From assembly GCF_000515255.1 (NCBI RefSeq), contig NZ_KI911559.1, forward strand, positions 903,547-967,546: DNA of 64,000 nt, in the 5' to 3' direction. The notes under the pieces are model-generated. The model worked only from the letters and a program-made list of their open reading frames with translations, had not been told where the DNA came from and did no database searches. Shown piece by piece: positions 7,951 to 17,379 of the stretch. Both the position numbers and the translations under genes were made by a program. Source of the DNA: Rhodovibrio salinarum DSM 9154. GTDB lineage: Bacteria; Pseudomonadota; Alphaproteobacteria; Kiloniellales; Rhodovibrionaceae. Position 1 is the first letter of the stretch. Every line of letters begins with the position of its first letter.

Positions 7951-8715
7951 CTAGTGCATGTGCAGGGCGTCGTTCAGGTAGATGCAGCTCAGGATGGCGA
8001 AGACGTACGCCTGGAGGATCGCGATCAGCACCTCCAGCGCGGTGATTGCGACCAGCCCGGCCAGCGGGATTACGCCGGCCAGACCCAGCACGAACACGAA
8101 GCCGGCCAGCGTCTTCAAGAGCGCGTGGCCCACCAGCATGTTCGCGAACAGACGTAGCGCCAGCGACACCGGCCGCGACAGGTAGGAGATCAGTTCGATC
8201 AGCACCAGCAGCGGCAGCGACCAGGTCGGCGCGCCTTCCGGGGCGAAGAACTTCAGGAAGCCGATGCCGTGACGCACGAAGCCGATCACGGTGGTGCCCA
8301 GGAACACCACCGCGGCCAGTGAGAAGGTCACGACGATGTGGCTGGTGAAGGTGAAGGACCCGGGGATCAGGCCCTGCAGGTTACCGATCAGCAGGAAGCT
8401 GAACAGGCAGAACACGAACGGGAAGTACTGCCGGCCTTCCTTGCCCGCGCTGTCGCGGAGCATGTTGGCGACCGTCTCGTACAGCATCTCCGCCGCGGCC
8501 TGCCAGCGACCCGGTACGAGCGCACGCCCGCGGGTGGGCAGCATCATCAGGGCCGAGATGATCCCGACCGCAATGACCATCCACAGCGAGGAGTTGGTGA
8601 ACGACAGGTTCAGATCGCCGATGTGGATCGGGACGATCGGCGACAGCTCGAACTGCTCCATCGGGTGCAGGTTGAAGCCGCCGCTGGCCCCAACGCCGTG
8701 CGCTTGCTCCGCCAC
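7951..8715 (-). CDS. atpB: ATP synthase F0 subunit a
   Basis: Membrane protein of 254 residues forming the proton half-channels next to the c ring. The essential arginine is in the conserved SLALRLFANMLVGHALL helix, followed by a C-terminal helix pair. It lies between atpI and atpE on the same strand. Confidence 0.95.
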   Translation of the reverse strand: MAEQAHGVGASGGFNLHPMEQFELSPIVPIHIGDLNLSFTNSSLWMVIAVGIISALMMLPTRGRALVPGRWQAAAEMLYETVANMLRDSAGKEGRQYFPFVFCLFSFLLIGNLQGLIPGSFTFTSHIVVTFSLAAVVFLGTTVIGFVRHGIGFLKFFAPEGAPTWSLPLLVLIELISYLSRPVSLALRLFANMLVGHALLKTLAGFVFVLGLAGVIPLAGLVAITALEVLIAILQAYVFAILSCIYLNDALHMH

Positions 8716-8786
8716 GACTACCCCTCTCTCTCGTTGCCGCCGTGCCCCGGGCGGGTGGTGTTCGTGCGCGAACGCGTCGGCGGGGA

Positions 8787-9170
8787 TTACCCGTCACGGT
8801 CCGCGCGCGTGTCCGTCTCGCGGCGCGCGCTTTGTGATTGCGCGGCCGCCTCGGCGCGTTCGCGTGCCTGCGCCGCATCGGCTTCCTTGGCCGTGCGGAT
8901 CAGGTTCGTCATCCCCGCGCCCGCGCCCAGGATGAAGAAGGTGATCAACAACCAGGGCGCCGTGTTCAGCCAAGTGTCGAGGATCAGGCCGATCCCCACG
9001 CCCACCGCCAGGGCCGAGACCAGCTCGGTGGCGATGCGCAATCCCAGTCCCAGACCGCTCGTCGAGGCGAGCGAGGATTTCTGTCCTTGCTGGCGCGCGT
9101 GTTCCGCACGCCGCGCTGCGATCCGCTCGCCCAGCCCCTTCAGCGGAGACGGTTCGTCCGGGTCCGGCAT
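8787..9170 (-). CDS. atpI: ATP synthase assembly protein AtpI
   Basis: Small membrane protein of 127 residues with two hydrophobic helices (about 51-68 and 74-92) between charged tails. This fits the AtpI/AtpZ family found at the head of F0 operons, which helps c-ring assembly and has been linked to Mg2+ handling. It is the first gene of the cluster; the promoter should lie in the 227 bp between it and smc. The C-terminal tail is Ala/Arg/Gln rich and probably disordered. Confidence 0.88.
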   Translation of the reverse strand: MPDPDEPSPLKGLGERIAARRAEHARQQGQKSSLASTSGLGLGLRIATELVSALAVGVGIGLILDTWLNTAPWLLITFFILGAGAGMTNLIRTAKEADAAQARERAEAAAQSQSARRETDTRADRDG

Positions 9171-9397
9171 CGCAAAGTCCCCCCAAAGGACGTGTGCGCG
9201 TCCGCCGTCTTGTCTCGAACCGCCGTCTGATTAAGAGGCCGGCGCGCGGCAGAAGTGCGGCGCCGCACAAGGCGCGGCGAAAATACGGGGCACCCCACCC
9301 CCTGTCAAGGCCCGCCGGGGCCAGTGTAAGGCCGTGGAAATCCTGGATTCATGCGGGTTTTGGCGGGAGCGGTCGGGCGCGCGGACCGGACTGTGGG

Positions 9398-12300
9398 CTA
9401 TGCGCTTTCGCGCAGTTCCTCGGCGGCCTGCAGGTCGACGGAAACCAGTTGGGAGACGCCGCGTTCGCTCATGGTGACACCGAACAGGCGGTCCATGCGC
9501 GCCATCGTCATGCGGTGGTGAGTGATCACCAGGAAGCGGGTCTTGCCGCTTTTCGCCAGTTCCTCGACCAGGGTGCAGAAACGGTCGACGTTGGCATCGT
9601 CCAGCGGCGCGTCGACCTCGTCGAGCACGCAGATCGGCGCCGGGTTCACCAGAAAGACCGCAAACAGCAGGGCGAGTGCGGTCAACGCCTGCTCGCCGCC
9701 GGACAGGAGCGACATCACCTGCAGCTTCTTGCCTGGCGGGGAAGCGTAGATCTCCAGCCCGGCCTCCAGCGGGTCCTCCGTCTGGGTCAGGGACAGTTGC
9801 GCCTGGCCGCCTCCGAACAGACGGGTGAACAGATCGGTGAAGTGGCCGTTGACCTGCTCGAAGGCGGCCAGCAGCCGCTCCCGGCCCTCCTTGTTCAGGC
9901 TGGCGATGCCACTGCGCAGTCGGGCGATCGCGTTGGTCAGGTCCTCGCGCTCCGACTGCATGCCGTCGATGCGTTCCTGCAACTCCTGCTCTTCCTGCTC
10001 GGCACGCAGGTTCACCGGGCCGATGTTGTCGCGCTCCCGGGTCAGGCGTTGTAGCTGGCTTTCCACCTCGTCGCGCTCGGGCAGCTCGGCGCTTGGGTCC
10101 ATCTCCGCGGCTTCCAGCGCACGGTCCGGGTGCAGGTGCAGGCGCTGCTCGATCCGCTCGACGATCTGGTCGTAGTTGGCCTGCGCCTGCTCAACCTGGC
10201 TTTCCGCGCGCACGCGCTGCTCGCGGGCCTCGCCCAACTGCTTCTCGGCGTCTTTGAGCGCACGGTCGGCTTCGGACTGCCGGCGTTCGCCCTGGGCCAG
10301 CGCGTCGGCGGCTGCCTGACGCTTCTGTTCGGCCGCCTCGATGCTGTCGGACAGGGCCTCGCGCTTTGCCCGCAGTTCCTCCGGCTTGGCGGCGAGCTGT
10401 TCCAGTTCCTGGGTCGCCTCGGTGCGGCGGGCCTCCAGGTCCTCCAGATGCTGGCGGCCGGCTTGGGCGCGCTCCTGCCAGCTCGCGACCTCGCGGTCGA
10501 TCGCCTCCAGCCGCCGGGCGCGCTGGTCGGCCTCCCGGTCCAGCCGCTCGACCGCGCTTTGCTTCTGCGACAGCTCGCTGCGCGCCTCCGCCAGGGTGGC
10601 GCGCAGTTCGTTGACCTTCTGCCGGGCGTGCTGAACGTCGGGCAGTTCGGCCTTCTCCTGGCGTGCCTGGGTTAGTTGCTCCTCGACCTCGCTGATCTCG
10701 GTATCCTGCCGTTCCGCGCTTTCGCGCAGGGAGGCGAGGCGGCTTTCGGTCGCCGCTGCCGCCTTTTCCAGGCGCGCCTGTTCCTTGCGCGCGGTGTCCA
10801 GCTCGCGTTGCGCCTCGCCGACCGCCTGACGCGCGGCCTTCTCGTGTTCGGCTGCTTGCTGCGCGGCCTGCTTGGCGGCGTCGTAGGCTTCCTGCGCCTG
10901 GTCGAGCGCGTGCTGCTTGTCCGGCATTTCGCCGCGCAGCTCGCTCAAGCGGTTCTGCTGCTCCAGCCGCTGGGCGGCGGCGGTTGGCGCTTCGGCACCG
11001 GCGACGAAACCGTCCCAGCGCCACAGGTCCCCCTCCGAACTGACCAGCCGTTGGCCGGGCGCAAGCTTGGGCTGCAGCCGTGCCCCCTCGGTCCGGTCGG
11101 CGACCACGCCGACCTGCGACAGCCGCCGCCCCAGGCTGTGCGGGGCACGCACCACGTCCGACAGGGCGGTGACGCCGGCGGGCAGGGCGGGCGCGTCGTC
11201 GAGCGGCGGCAGTTCCAGCCAGTGCACGGGCGCATCGCCGTCCTCGGGAGCATCCAGATCGTCGCCCAGGGCCGCGCCCAGAGCGGCCTCGTAGCCCTTG
11301 CGCGCCCGGATCGAGTCGATCACCGGGGTCCAGCTGTCGGTGTCGCCGCGTTCGACCACGCCGGCCAGCGCGTCGATCTCCGCCTGCAACTTGTTCCGGG
11401 CGGCGTCGGCCGTCTGCAGCGCCTCGCGGGCCTCGCGCTCGCGCTCGCGCGCGGTCGACAGTGTCTGGTCGGCGGTTTCCGCTTCGGCCTGCGCGTCGGT
11501 CAGCGCCTGTTCCGCCTGTTCGACGCGTTGGCGCGCGCGCTCGGCTTCGTGGCCGTCGCCGCTGTCCTCGGCCGTGAGCTTGTCGATCTGCTGCTGCGTT
11601 TCGGTGCGCTGGCGCTTCAACTTGTCCAGCCGGCGGGCCAGCTCGTCGACCCGCTTGTCCAGGTTGCGGGCCTGCGCCTCGTCGGCGGCCACCTGCTGGT
11701 TCAGTTCGGACAGCTCGGAGTCGCGCTGCTGCGCGGTTTCCTGCGCCTGTTGGCGTTCGCGTTCGGCGGCGTCGCGGGCCTCCTGTTCGCCCGCGCTCGC
11801 CTGGCGCAGTTCGGTGCGTTCCTGCTCCAAGCGTGCGACGGCATTGTCGGCGTCGCGTGCCTGGTCCTCGGCCCGGCGCTTGTCGGCATCGGTCTGGTCG
11901 AGGCGGGCTTGGGCTTGCTTGCGGGTCTGTTCGACCTGCCGCTCTTCTTGTTCCAGCTGCTGCTTGGCAAGGCTTAGGCGCTGCAGCTCGGCCGACGCCT
12001 CGGCTTCCGCCTGACGCAGGTCGGGCAAGGCGTTCTGCGCCTCTGCCTGCTCGGTCGCCCGCTGGGAGGCGGCCTCGGTCAGTTCGGCGACCTTGTTCTC
12101 AGCCTGGTGCAGGCGCTCCTTTGCGCTGGCGAGGGCGTCCTTCGCCCGCAGATGGTCGAGGTGCAGCAGCAGCGCCTCGGTCCGGCGGATGCGTTCGGAC
12201 AGGTTGCGGTAGCGCTTGGCCTGGCGGACCTGCTTTTGCAGCTGCTGCTGTTGCTGCTCCAGCGTCTGGATGACGTCGTCCAGCCGTTCCAGGTTGCTTT

Positions 12301-12862
12301 CCGCCGCCTTCAGGCGCAGTTCCGCCTCGTGCCGGCGAGAGTGCAGGCCGCTGATCCCGGCCGCCTCTTCGAGTAGGGAGCGGCGGTCGCTCGGCTTGGC
12401 GTTGATGATCGCGCCGATCCGCCCCTGACTGACCAGCGCGGTCGAGCCGGCGCCGGTTGCCTGGTCGGCGAACAGCAGTTGGACGTCGCGCGCCCGCGTC
12501 TCTTTGCCGTTGACGCGGTAGGTCGAGCCCTTCTCCCGTTCGATCCGGCGGACGATGTCGAGCTCGTCCAGGTCGTTGAACTGCGCAGGCGCGGTGCGGT
12601 CGGCGTTGTCCAGGTGGACCGCGACCTCGGCGATGTTGTGGGCCGGCCGGCGCTGCGAGCCGGCGAAGATGACGTCGTCCATCTCGCCGCCGCGCATGCG
12701 CTTGGCGGAGGTTTCCCCCATCACCCAGCGCAGCGCCTCGACGAGGTTGGACTTGCCGCAGCCGTTCGGGCCGACGATGCCGGTCATGCCGCGCTCGACC
12801 ACCAGTTCCGTTGGGTCGACGAACGACTTGAACCCCTTCAGACGCAGGCGGTTGAACTGCAT
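9398..12862 (-). CDS. smc: Chromosome segregation ATPase SMC
   Basis: Protein of 1154 residues with the full SMC plan. The head has Walker A GPNGCGKSN near residue 32, then a coiled coil rich in Gln/Glu/Arg, a hinge at roughly 500-660 and a returning coil. The C-terminal head has signature LSGGEQALTALAL and Walker B CVLDEVDAPLDDANV. With ScpA/ScpB it organises the chromosome as condensin; those genes are not in the window. In alphaproteobacteria smc commonly follows a DsbA-like gene and DUF721 as here. Confidence 0.96.
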   Translation of the reverse strand: MQFNRLRLKGFKSFVDPTELVVERGMTGIVGPNGCGKSNLVEALRWVMGETSAKRMRGGEMDDVIFAGSQRRPAHNIAEVAVHLDNADRTAPAQFNDLDELDIVRRIEREKGSTYRVNGKETRARDVQLLFADQATGAGSTALVSQGRIGAIINAKPSDRRSLLEEAAGISGLHSRRHEAELRLKAAESNLERLDDVIQTLEQQQQQLQKQVRQAKRYRNLSERIRRTEALLLHLDHLRAKDALASAKERLHQAENKVAELTEAASQRATEQAEAQNALPDLRQAEAEASAELQRLSLAKQQLEQEERQVEQTRKQAQARLDQTDADKRRAEDQARDADNAVARLEQERTELRQASAGEQEARDAAERERQQAQETAQQRDSELSELNQQVAADEAQARNLDKRVDELARRLDKLKRQRTETQQQIDKLTAEDSGDGHEAERARQRVEQAEQALTDAQAEAETADQTLSTAREREREAREALQTADAARNKLQAEIDALAGVVERGDTDSWTPVIDSIRARKGYEAALGAALGDDLDAPEDGDAPVHWLELPPLDDAPALPAGVTALSDVVRAPHSLGRRLSQVGVVADRTEGARLQPKLAPGQRLVSSEGDLWRWDGFVAGAEAPTAAAQRLEQQNRLSELRGEMPDKQHALDQAQEAYDAAKQAAQQAAEHEKAARQAVGEAQRELDTARKEQARLEKAAAATESRLASLRESAERQDTEISEVEEQLTQARQEKAELPDVQHARQKVNELRATLAEARSELSQKQSAVERLDREADQRARRLEAIDREVASWQERAQAGRQHLEDLEARRTEATQELEQLAAKPEELRAKREALSDSIEAAEQKRQAAADALAQGERRQSEADRALKDAEKQLGEAREQRVRAESQVEQAQANYDQIVERIEQRLHLHPDRALEAAEMDPSAELPERDEVESQLQRLTRERDNIGPVNLRAEQEEQELQERIDGMQSEREDLTNAIARLRSGIASLNKEGRERLLAAFEQVNGHFTDLFTRLFGGGQAQLSLTQTEDPLEAGLEIYASPPGKKLQVMSLLSGGEQALTALALLFAVFLVNPAPICVLDEVDAPLDDANVDRFCTLVEELAKSGKTRFLVITHHRMTMARMDRLFGVTMSERGVSQLVSVDLQAAEELRESA

Positions 12863-12925
12863 GACCGGCTCACGCCTCTGCCGTTGCGGCGGCGTCTGCC
12901 AGGCGGCTGGATCCGACGCGTCGAA

Positions 12926-13648
12926 TCACGCGCCGTCCCCCGCGGCCTCGAGCGCCTGTTCAAACTCGGCGTAGGGCTGGGCGCCTTCGAGCTTGGTGCC
13001 GTCGATCAGGAAGGTGGGGGTGGACTGTATGCCGGCCTGTTCCCGCCCGACCTGCTGGCGGTCCAGGATCTTCTTCGCTTCCTCTTGGTCGCTGATGCAC
13101 TGGTTGAACGTCTCGCTGTCCATGCCGGCCTGGCTGACCAGGCGCTGCAGCGCCTGCCCCGGGTTGTCCGCGCGGGCCCACTGCTGCTGTTGAGCGAACA
13201 TCAGGTCCACCACGGCGAAGAAGCGGTCGCCCTCGAAACAGTTAGCGACCAGCGCGCCGGCCAGCGCCAGCCGGTCCAGTGGGTAATGCCGGAGCACCAG
13301 CTTCGCCTTGCCGGGCTCGATCCACTCCTGCTTCAGCTTCGGCAGCGTCTCTTCGTGGAAGTTGGCGCAGTGCGGGCAGGTCAGGGAGCTGTATTCGATG
13401 ATCGTTACAGGTGCATCCGGATCGCCCAGGATGTGCTCATCGTCGCCCACCTGGGTGACGTCGGTCTGCGCGGTCTGGACGTCGCCGGGGGCGGTCTGCC
13501 CTTGGGCCGCGGCGATTGCCGTGCCCGAGGCTGCGAGCTCGGCGGCCACGGCTTCGCTTTCGCCGCCGGTGGCGAGATAGGCCGTCAGGCCGGCGCCCGC
13601 GATCGCGACGGAGGCGGCACAGGCGATCAGGATATTCCGTAGTTTCAT
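12926..13648 (-). CDS. DsbA-family thiol-disulfide oxidoreductase, exported
   Basis: From ATG 13648 the protein has 240 residues: a hydrophobic signal or anchor at residues 5-27, an Ala/Gln/Thr-rich linker to about 68, then a thioredoxin-fold DsbA domain with the active site CPHC (C91-C94) and the cis-proline segment STPTFLIDG near 210. It probably works in the periplasm on disulfide formation or isomerisation. The longer open frame upstream to 14497 overlaps the DUF721 gene and is not supported. It lies between smc and the DUF721 gene in a conserved alphaproteobacterial order. Confidence 0.9.
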   Translation of the reverse strand: MKLRNILIACAASVAIAGAGLTAYLATGGESEAVAAELAASGTAIAAAQGQTAPGDVQTAQTDVTQVGDDEHILGDPDAPVTIIEYSSLTCPHCANFHEETLPKLKQEWIEPGKAKLVLRHYPLDRLALAGALVANCFEGDRFFAVVDLMFAQQQQWARADNPGQALQRLVSQAGMDSETFNQCISDQEEAKKILDRQQVGREQAGIQSTPTFLIDGTKLEGAQPYAEFEQALEAAGDGA

Positions 13649-13788
13649 CGCATACCTACCATATCTTGTGAGTTTAGCGGCATAGGCCGCCTCAGCGCAA
13701 GGAAACGCCGCGCGGACACCGTGTTGAGGCGCGATATGGGCAGTCGTGTGGCGGGCTGTCCAGCCCTGCGGCTGTGTGGATAGAACGC

Positions 13789-14367
13789 CTATCCGTTTAA
13801 GTCGCCGTTGGAACCCTCGCCGGAGAGCCGCTCGGACAGGCGGGTGAGAGCCGCGCGCAGGCGGTCGTCCTCGATGCCCGAAATCCGCGCGCGGGCGGCT
13901 TGCGACTCGGACTCGCTCAGGGTCGGTTGCGCGCGCGGGCGGGTTGGGGGCGTGCGATCGACCAGATGACCCTGCTCCAGCTTCAGCCGTTTGACCGCCT
14001 GGTAACCGAAAAAGCCGTTTACCCGGTCGACCAGGATCGGCTCCAGGTGCGCCAGGCGCGTCGCTTCGCCCGGTTTGACGCGGAGCACCAGCGTCGCTTC
14101 CCGCCGGGCCTTGCGGTCCGGGAAGACCAGCCGGCGCGGCTGGCAGGTGCGTGCAAACTCCGCGCCCACGACCGACGGCCATTCGGCGATCAGGCTCGCC
14201 TCCGCGAGCGCGCGCTTGCCCAGCACGCTTCGGGTGACCCGCTCGACGTTTGCGCCGAGCGCACTCATCGACCGCCGGCGCCCGTCGCCCGGCTGCTGCC
14301 CGGCGGCGGACGTGCCCGCCTGGGAGATCCGCCCGCGTGCGGGCTTGCCACCGTTGTTTTGCGCCAT
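13789..14367 (-). CDS. DUF721 (DciA-like) protein
   Basis: Protein of 192 residues starting MAQNNGGKPARG at ATG 14367. A basic, disordered N-terminus leads to the DUF721 core at about 35-115 (SLIAEWPSVVGAEFARTCQPRRL), then a charged tail. DUF721 includes DciA, which helps load the replicative helicase in bacteria without DnaC. Assignment to that role is by domain only. It is divergent from mutY, 98 bp apart start to start. Confidence 0.8.
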   Translation of the reverse strand: MAQNNGGKPARGRISQAGTSAAGQQPGDGRRRSMSALGANVERVTRSVLGKRALAEASLIAEWPSVVGAEFARTCQPRRLVFPDRKARREATLVLRVKPGEATRLAHLEPILVDRVNGFFGYQAVKRLKLEQGHLVDRTPPTRPRAQPTLSESESQAARARISGIEDDRLRAALTRLSERLSGEGSNGDLNG

Positions 14368-14465
14368 GGCTGCTTCCGCGACTGGGGGCTGCTGCGATTC
14401 CCGCTTTCCTCTGGCCAGCGTCTGACCCTGGCCTAGGTCGGTGCGGGACCAGTATAGGGGGAGGT

Positions 14466-15542
14466 ATGAGCGAGCCCGCAAGCGTTGCATCCGACACGAT
14501 CGCCGAGCGTCTGTTGGCCTGGTACGACCGGCACGCCCGCCGGCTGCCGTGGCGTGCCCCGCCGGGCCAGCGGGCGGATCCGTATCACGTCTGGCTGTCG
14601 GAGGTGATGCTGCAGCAGACCACCGTGCAGACGGTGCAGCCGTATTTCCACGATTTCTTGAGCCGCTGGCCAAGCGTCCACGAACTTGCCGCCGCCCCGC
14701 GGGAGGACGTGCTCGCGGCCTGGGCGGGGCTGGGTTACTACGCCCGGGCGCGCAACCTGCACGCCTGCGCGCAAGTCGTCAGCCGAGAACTCGGTGGTGT
14801 GTTTCCCGATACGGAAGCAGGTCTGCGCAAGTTGCCGGGGATCGGGCCCTATACCGCCGCCGCGATCGCCGCGATCGCGTTCGATCGGCCGAGCGCGCCG
14901 CTCGACGGCAACATCGAGCGGGTGGTCGCGCGCCTGTTCGCGGTCGAGGACCCGCTGCCCGGGGCGAAGGAGACGCTGCGCGCGCGCATGGGCGCGATCG
15001 TGCCGCAGCAACGTCCGGGCGATTTCGCGCAGGCGATGATGGACCTGGGTGCTGGCATCTGCCAGCCGCGCAAGCCCCGCTGCATGCTCTGCCCGCTGTC
15101 GGATGTCTGCACCGCCAGTGCGCGGGGGATCGCGGTCGACTTGCCAGTCAAGGCGGCAAAGAAGGCGAAGCCGACGCGTCAGGCGGTCGCCTTTTGGACG
15201 GTGCGTGCGGATGGCTGCGTGCTGTTGCGTCGCCGCCCGGACAAGGGCCTGCTGGGCGGCATGTTGGAGGTGCCTTCGACCGACTGGACGGAAGCCCCCT
15301 GGGCGGAGGGGGCCGCGTTTGCCCAGGCGCCCATATCGGCCAGTTGGACCGAGTTGCCGGGCGTGGTGCGTCACACCTTCACCCATTTCCATTTCACCAT
15401 CACCGTCTGGGCGGCCGAGGTGCCCGCGCATACCCGTGCCGAGACCGGCGAATGGTGGCCGTTCGAGCGCCTGTCCGATGCCGGCCTGCCCACCGTGATG
15501 CGGAAGATCGCCGATCATGCGGTGAAGAAGGCGGCGGAGTAA
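14466..15542 (+). CDS. mutY: A/G-specific adenine glycosylase MutY
   Basis: Base excision repair enzyme of 358 residues that removes A opposite 8-oxoG. The start at 14466 follows GGGGAGGT. Catalytic E46 lies in SEVMLQQTT and D147 in LDGNIERV. The helix-hairpin-helix is LPGIGPYTAAAI (about 123-134). Four cysteines (C199, C206, C209, C215) in the C-x6-C-x2-C-x5-C pattern hold the [4Fe-4S] cluster. The C-terminal Nudix-like domain from about 240 reads 8-oxoG. It is divergent from the DUF721 gene. Confidence 0.95.
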   Translation: MSEPASVASDTIAERLLAWYDRHARRLPWRAPPGQRADPYHVWLSEVMLQQTTVQTVQPYFHDFLSRWPSVHELAAAPREDVLAAWAGLGYYARARNLHACAQVVSRELGGVFPDTEAGLRKLPGIGPYTAAAIAAIAFDRPSAPLDGNIERVVARLFAVEDPLPGAKETLRARMGAIVPQQRPGDFAQAMMDLGAGICQPRKPRCMLCPLSDVCTASARGIAVDLPVKAAKKAKPTRQAVAFWTVRADGCVLLRRRPDKGLLGGMLEVPSTDWTEAPWAEGAAFAQAPISASWTELPGVVRHTFTHFHFTITVWAAEVPAHTRAETGEWWPFERLSDAGLPTVMRKIADHAVKKAAE

Positions 15543-15634
15543 CACGGCTTTCGCCAAATCCCTCTCCCTTGAGGGCGAAGGGGCCGCGCGCTTCGTGCCG
15601 TCGCTAAGGCGTTGCCGTCTTCTTGTCGCACATT

Positions 15635-15670
15635 AAAAGCCCCCGCCCGGGGCAGTGGGCGAGGGCTTTT
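15635..15670. terminator. Bidirectional terminator between mutY and dps
   Basis: A stem flanked by A-run and T-run: AAAAGCCC at 15635 side and GGGCTTTT at 15663-15670, with inner CGCCC/GGGCG pairs. It can end transcription of mutY rightward and dps leftward. Confidence 0.8.
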
Positions 15671-15729
15671 CGGCTGTGGTCCCGGCGGAAAAGGGACCGG
15701 ACAGCGCTACTTGGGTCTGTCGGGCAGTG

Positions 15730-16203
15730 TTACTTGCCCAGGTGCGCGCGCAGCATCCAGGCGTTCTTCTCGTGCGTACGCACGCGCGCGGACAGCAGGT
15801 CATCGGTGGCGACGTCGGAGGCCTCGCCGGCGGTCTTGAGCACCTGCCTGAAGGTGTTGGCGACCGTCTCCTGGTCCTCGGCGAGGCGGCGGACCATCGT
15901 CATCGCGTCGGGTTGCTCGGTGTCCTCCTTGACCGCGCCGATCTCCTGGAACTCGGAGTAGCTGCCGGGTGCCCGGTGGCCCAGGGCGCGGATGCGCTCG
16001 GCGATATCGTCCACCGCGGTGGCGAGGTCGGTGTATTGCTCCTCGAACAGGTCGTGCAGCGCCTTGAAGTGCGGTCCCTCGACGTTCCAGTGGTAGTTCT
16101 GGGTCTTCAGGTACAGCGTGTAGCTGTCGGCGAGGGCGCGCGACAGGCCCTCGGCAAGGCGCTTGCGATCCTCGGCGGAGATCCCGGAATTGATCTTATC
16201 CAT
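15730..16203 (-). CDS. dps: Dps family DNA-protecting ferritin
   Basis: Protein of 157 residues. The dodecameric ferritin-like protein binds DNA and oxidises and stores iron, limiting Fenton damage. The ferroxidase residues lie in YHWNVEGPHFKALHDLFEEQ (about 41-60) and in the following DDIAERIRALG helix. The ATG at 16203 has AAGGAC upstream. An iron-responsive palindrome lies 62-76 bases upstream, and a bidirectional terminator lies downstream. Confidence 0.93.
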   Translation of the reverse strand: MDKINSGISAEDRKRLAEGLSRALADSYTLYLKTQNYHWNVEGPHFKALHDLFEEQYTDLATAVDDIAERIRALGHRAPGSYSEFQEIGAVKEDTEQPDAMTMVRRLAEDQETVANTFRQVLKTAGEASDVATDDLLSARVRTHEKNAWMLRAHLGK

Positions 16204-16264
16204 GTCCTTCTCTCTCCAGCTTGGGTGTGTTGCGGCGCCGGCCTGAAGGACGACGCCATTCTGT

Positions 16265-16279
16265 TTAGAACCGTTCTAA
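16265..16279. promoter_or_regulatory. Irr/ICE-like iron box upstream of dps
   Basis: Perfect palindrome TTAGAACCGTTCTAA: two TTAGAA/TTCTAA arms around CCG. It matches the general form of the iron control element bound by Irr in alphaproteobacteria. It sits beside an AT-rich ATATAC element that can serve as the -10 of a leftward promoter for dps. Confidence 0.65.
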
Positions 16280-16336
16280 TCTGTATATGGGGCGCCCGGA
16301 CCGTGTGCGCAAGAGCGAGCGCTTCCCCTGTGCCCG

Positions 16337-17269
16337 TCATCCATTTCTGTAGGATTCCATATGGTCGTAGATCACTTGGTTTGCGGGGGTTGCGACCCCG
16401 TGGCGCTGACCCAGGCGCAGCACCGCGCCGGTGAGCCAGTCGAGCTCCAGCGGCTTACCCGCCTCCAGATCGTGCAGCATGGAACTCTTCATCTCCGCCG
16501 GGAGGCCGTCGATGAACTTCATCACCTCCGCTTCCCGACCGTCCGGCAGGGCGGCCCCTGCGGCGCGGCCCACCGCGACCGTCTCCGCGATCAGCGATTC
16601 CAGCTCCGCGCGCGTTTTGGAAGCCTCGCGCAGCGGGCCGATCGGGCTGCGGTGGCGGGCGGTCAGGCTGGCGAACGGGGCGAGGAAGCTGAACTTGCGC
16701 CAGATATCCAGGCGGATGTCGGGGCTCTGGCGTGCTTCGAACCCGCCGGTACGCGCGGCGGTGTCCTGCAGGACCGCGTCGAGCGCCTGCAGGCGGGCGC
16801 TGTCATGCCCTTGCGGCTCGCCGTAGCTCAGGTTGGCCATCGTGCCGGTGTGCTGGATCACGCCCGGTTCGGCGATCGCCGCGCCGATCTGGGTGGTGCC
16901 GTCCAACAGCGCGGCGGACCCGCAGTGGCGCGCCAGCACCTCGTCCCGGTCGACACCGTTCTGCAGCGAACACACGGCCGTGCCGGCGGTCGCCAGTGGG
17001 GCCAGTTGGCGGGCCGCTTCTTCCGTTTGCATCAGCTTGACGCATACGAAGGCGACGTCGGGGGGCGTGCCTAACTTGGCAGGATCGTCGACGACGTTCG
17101 GCCGGTCCACGGTGATATCACCGCGTTGGGAGCGGACCTGCAGGCCGTGCGTGGTCATCGCGGCGGCATGGCGTCCGCGGGCAACGAAGCTCACCGCATA
17201 GCCGGCCTCGACCAGGCGGGCCCCGTAATAGCCGCCGACCCCGCCGGCCCCAAACATCAGGATATGCAT
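16337..17269 (-). CDS. panE: 2-dehydropantoate 2-reductase family protein (PanE/ApbA)
   Basis: NADPH-dependent reductase of 310 residues; the family converts ketopantoate to pantoate in coenzyme A synthesis. The Rossmann fold starts at once with MHILMFGAGGVGGYYGARL, and the catalytic Lys is expected in the FCVKLMQTEEA strand and the later WRKFSFLAPF helix. I chose ATG 17269, which has GGAAGGGAG upstream, over 17290. Many genomes hold several PanE paralogues that act on other 2-oxo acids, so the substrate is not certain. Confidence 0.8.
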   Translation of the reverse strand: MHILMFGAGGVGGYYGARLVEAGYAVSFVARGRHAAAMTTHGLQVRSQRGDITVDRPNVVDDPAKLGTPPDVAFVCVKLMQTEEAARQLAPLATAGTAVCSLQNGVDRDEVLARHCGSAALLDGTTQIGAAIAEPGVIQHTGTMANLSYGEPQGHDSARLQALDAVLQDTAARTGGFEARQSPDIRLDIWRKFSFLAPFASLTARHRSPIGPLREASKTRAELESLIAETVAVGRAAGAALPDGREAEVMKFIDGLPAEMKSSMLHDLEAGKPLELDWLTGAVLRLGQRHGVATPANQVIYDHMESYRNG

Positions 17270-17379
17270 TTCCGTCGCGCTCCCTTCCACCCCGAGCGTA
17301 TCAGCGATAATCGGTCGGAGAGGCTACGGTGCGCCCGCCGGGCGCGTCCAGAATGCGCGATGGAAATAGATGCTTGCGC

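Noticed and set aside
10676..11977. Open frame of 433 residues antisense to smc
   Set aside because: It mirrors the smc coiled coil, giving an artificial Leu/Arg/Gly-rich sequence.
12926..14497. One 523-residue protein covering the DsbA-like gene and upstream sequence
   Set aside because: The upstream part is antisense or out of frame with the DUF721 gene; a clear signal peptide start exists at 13648.
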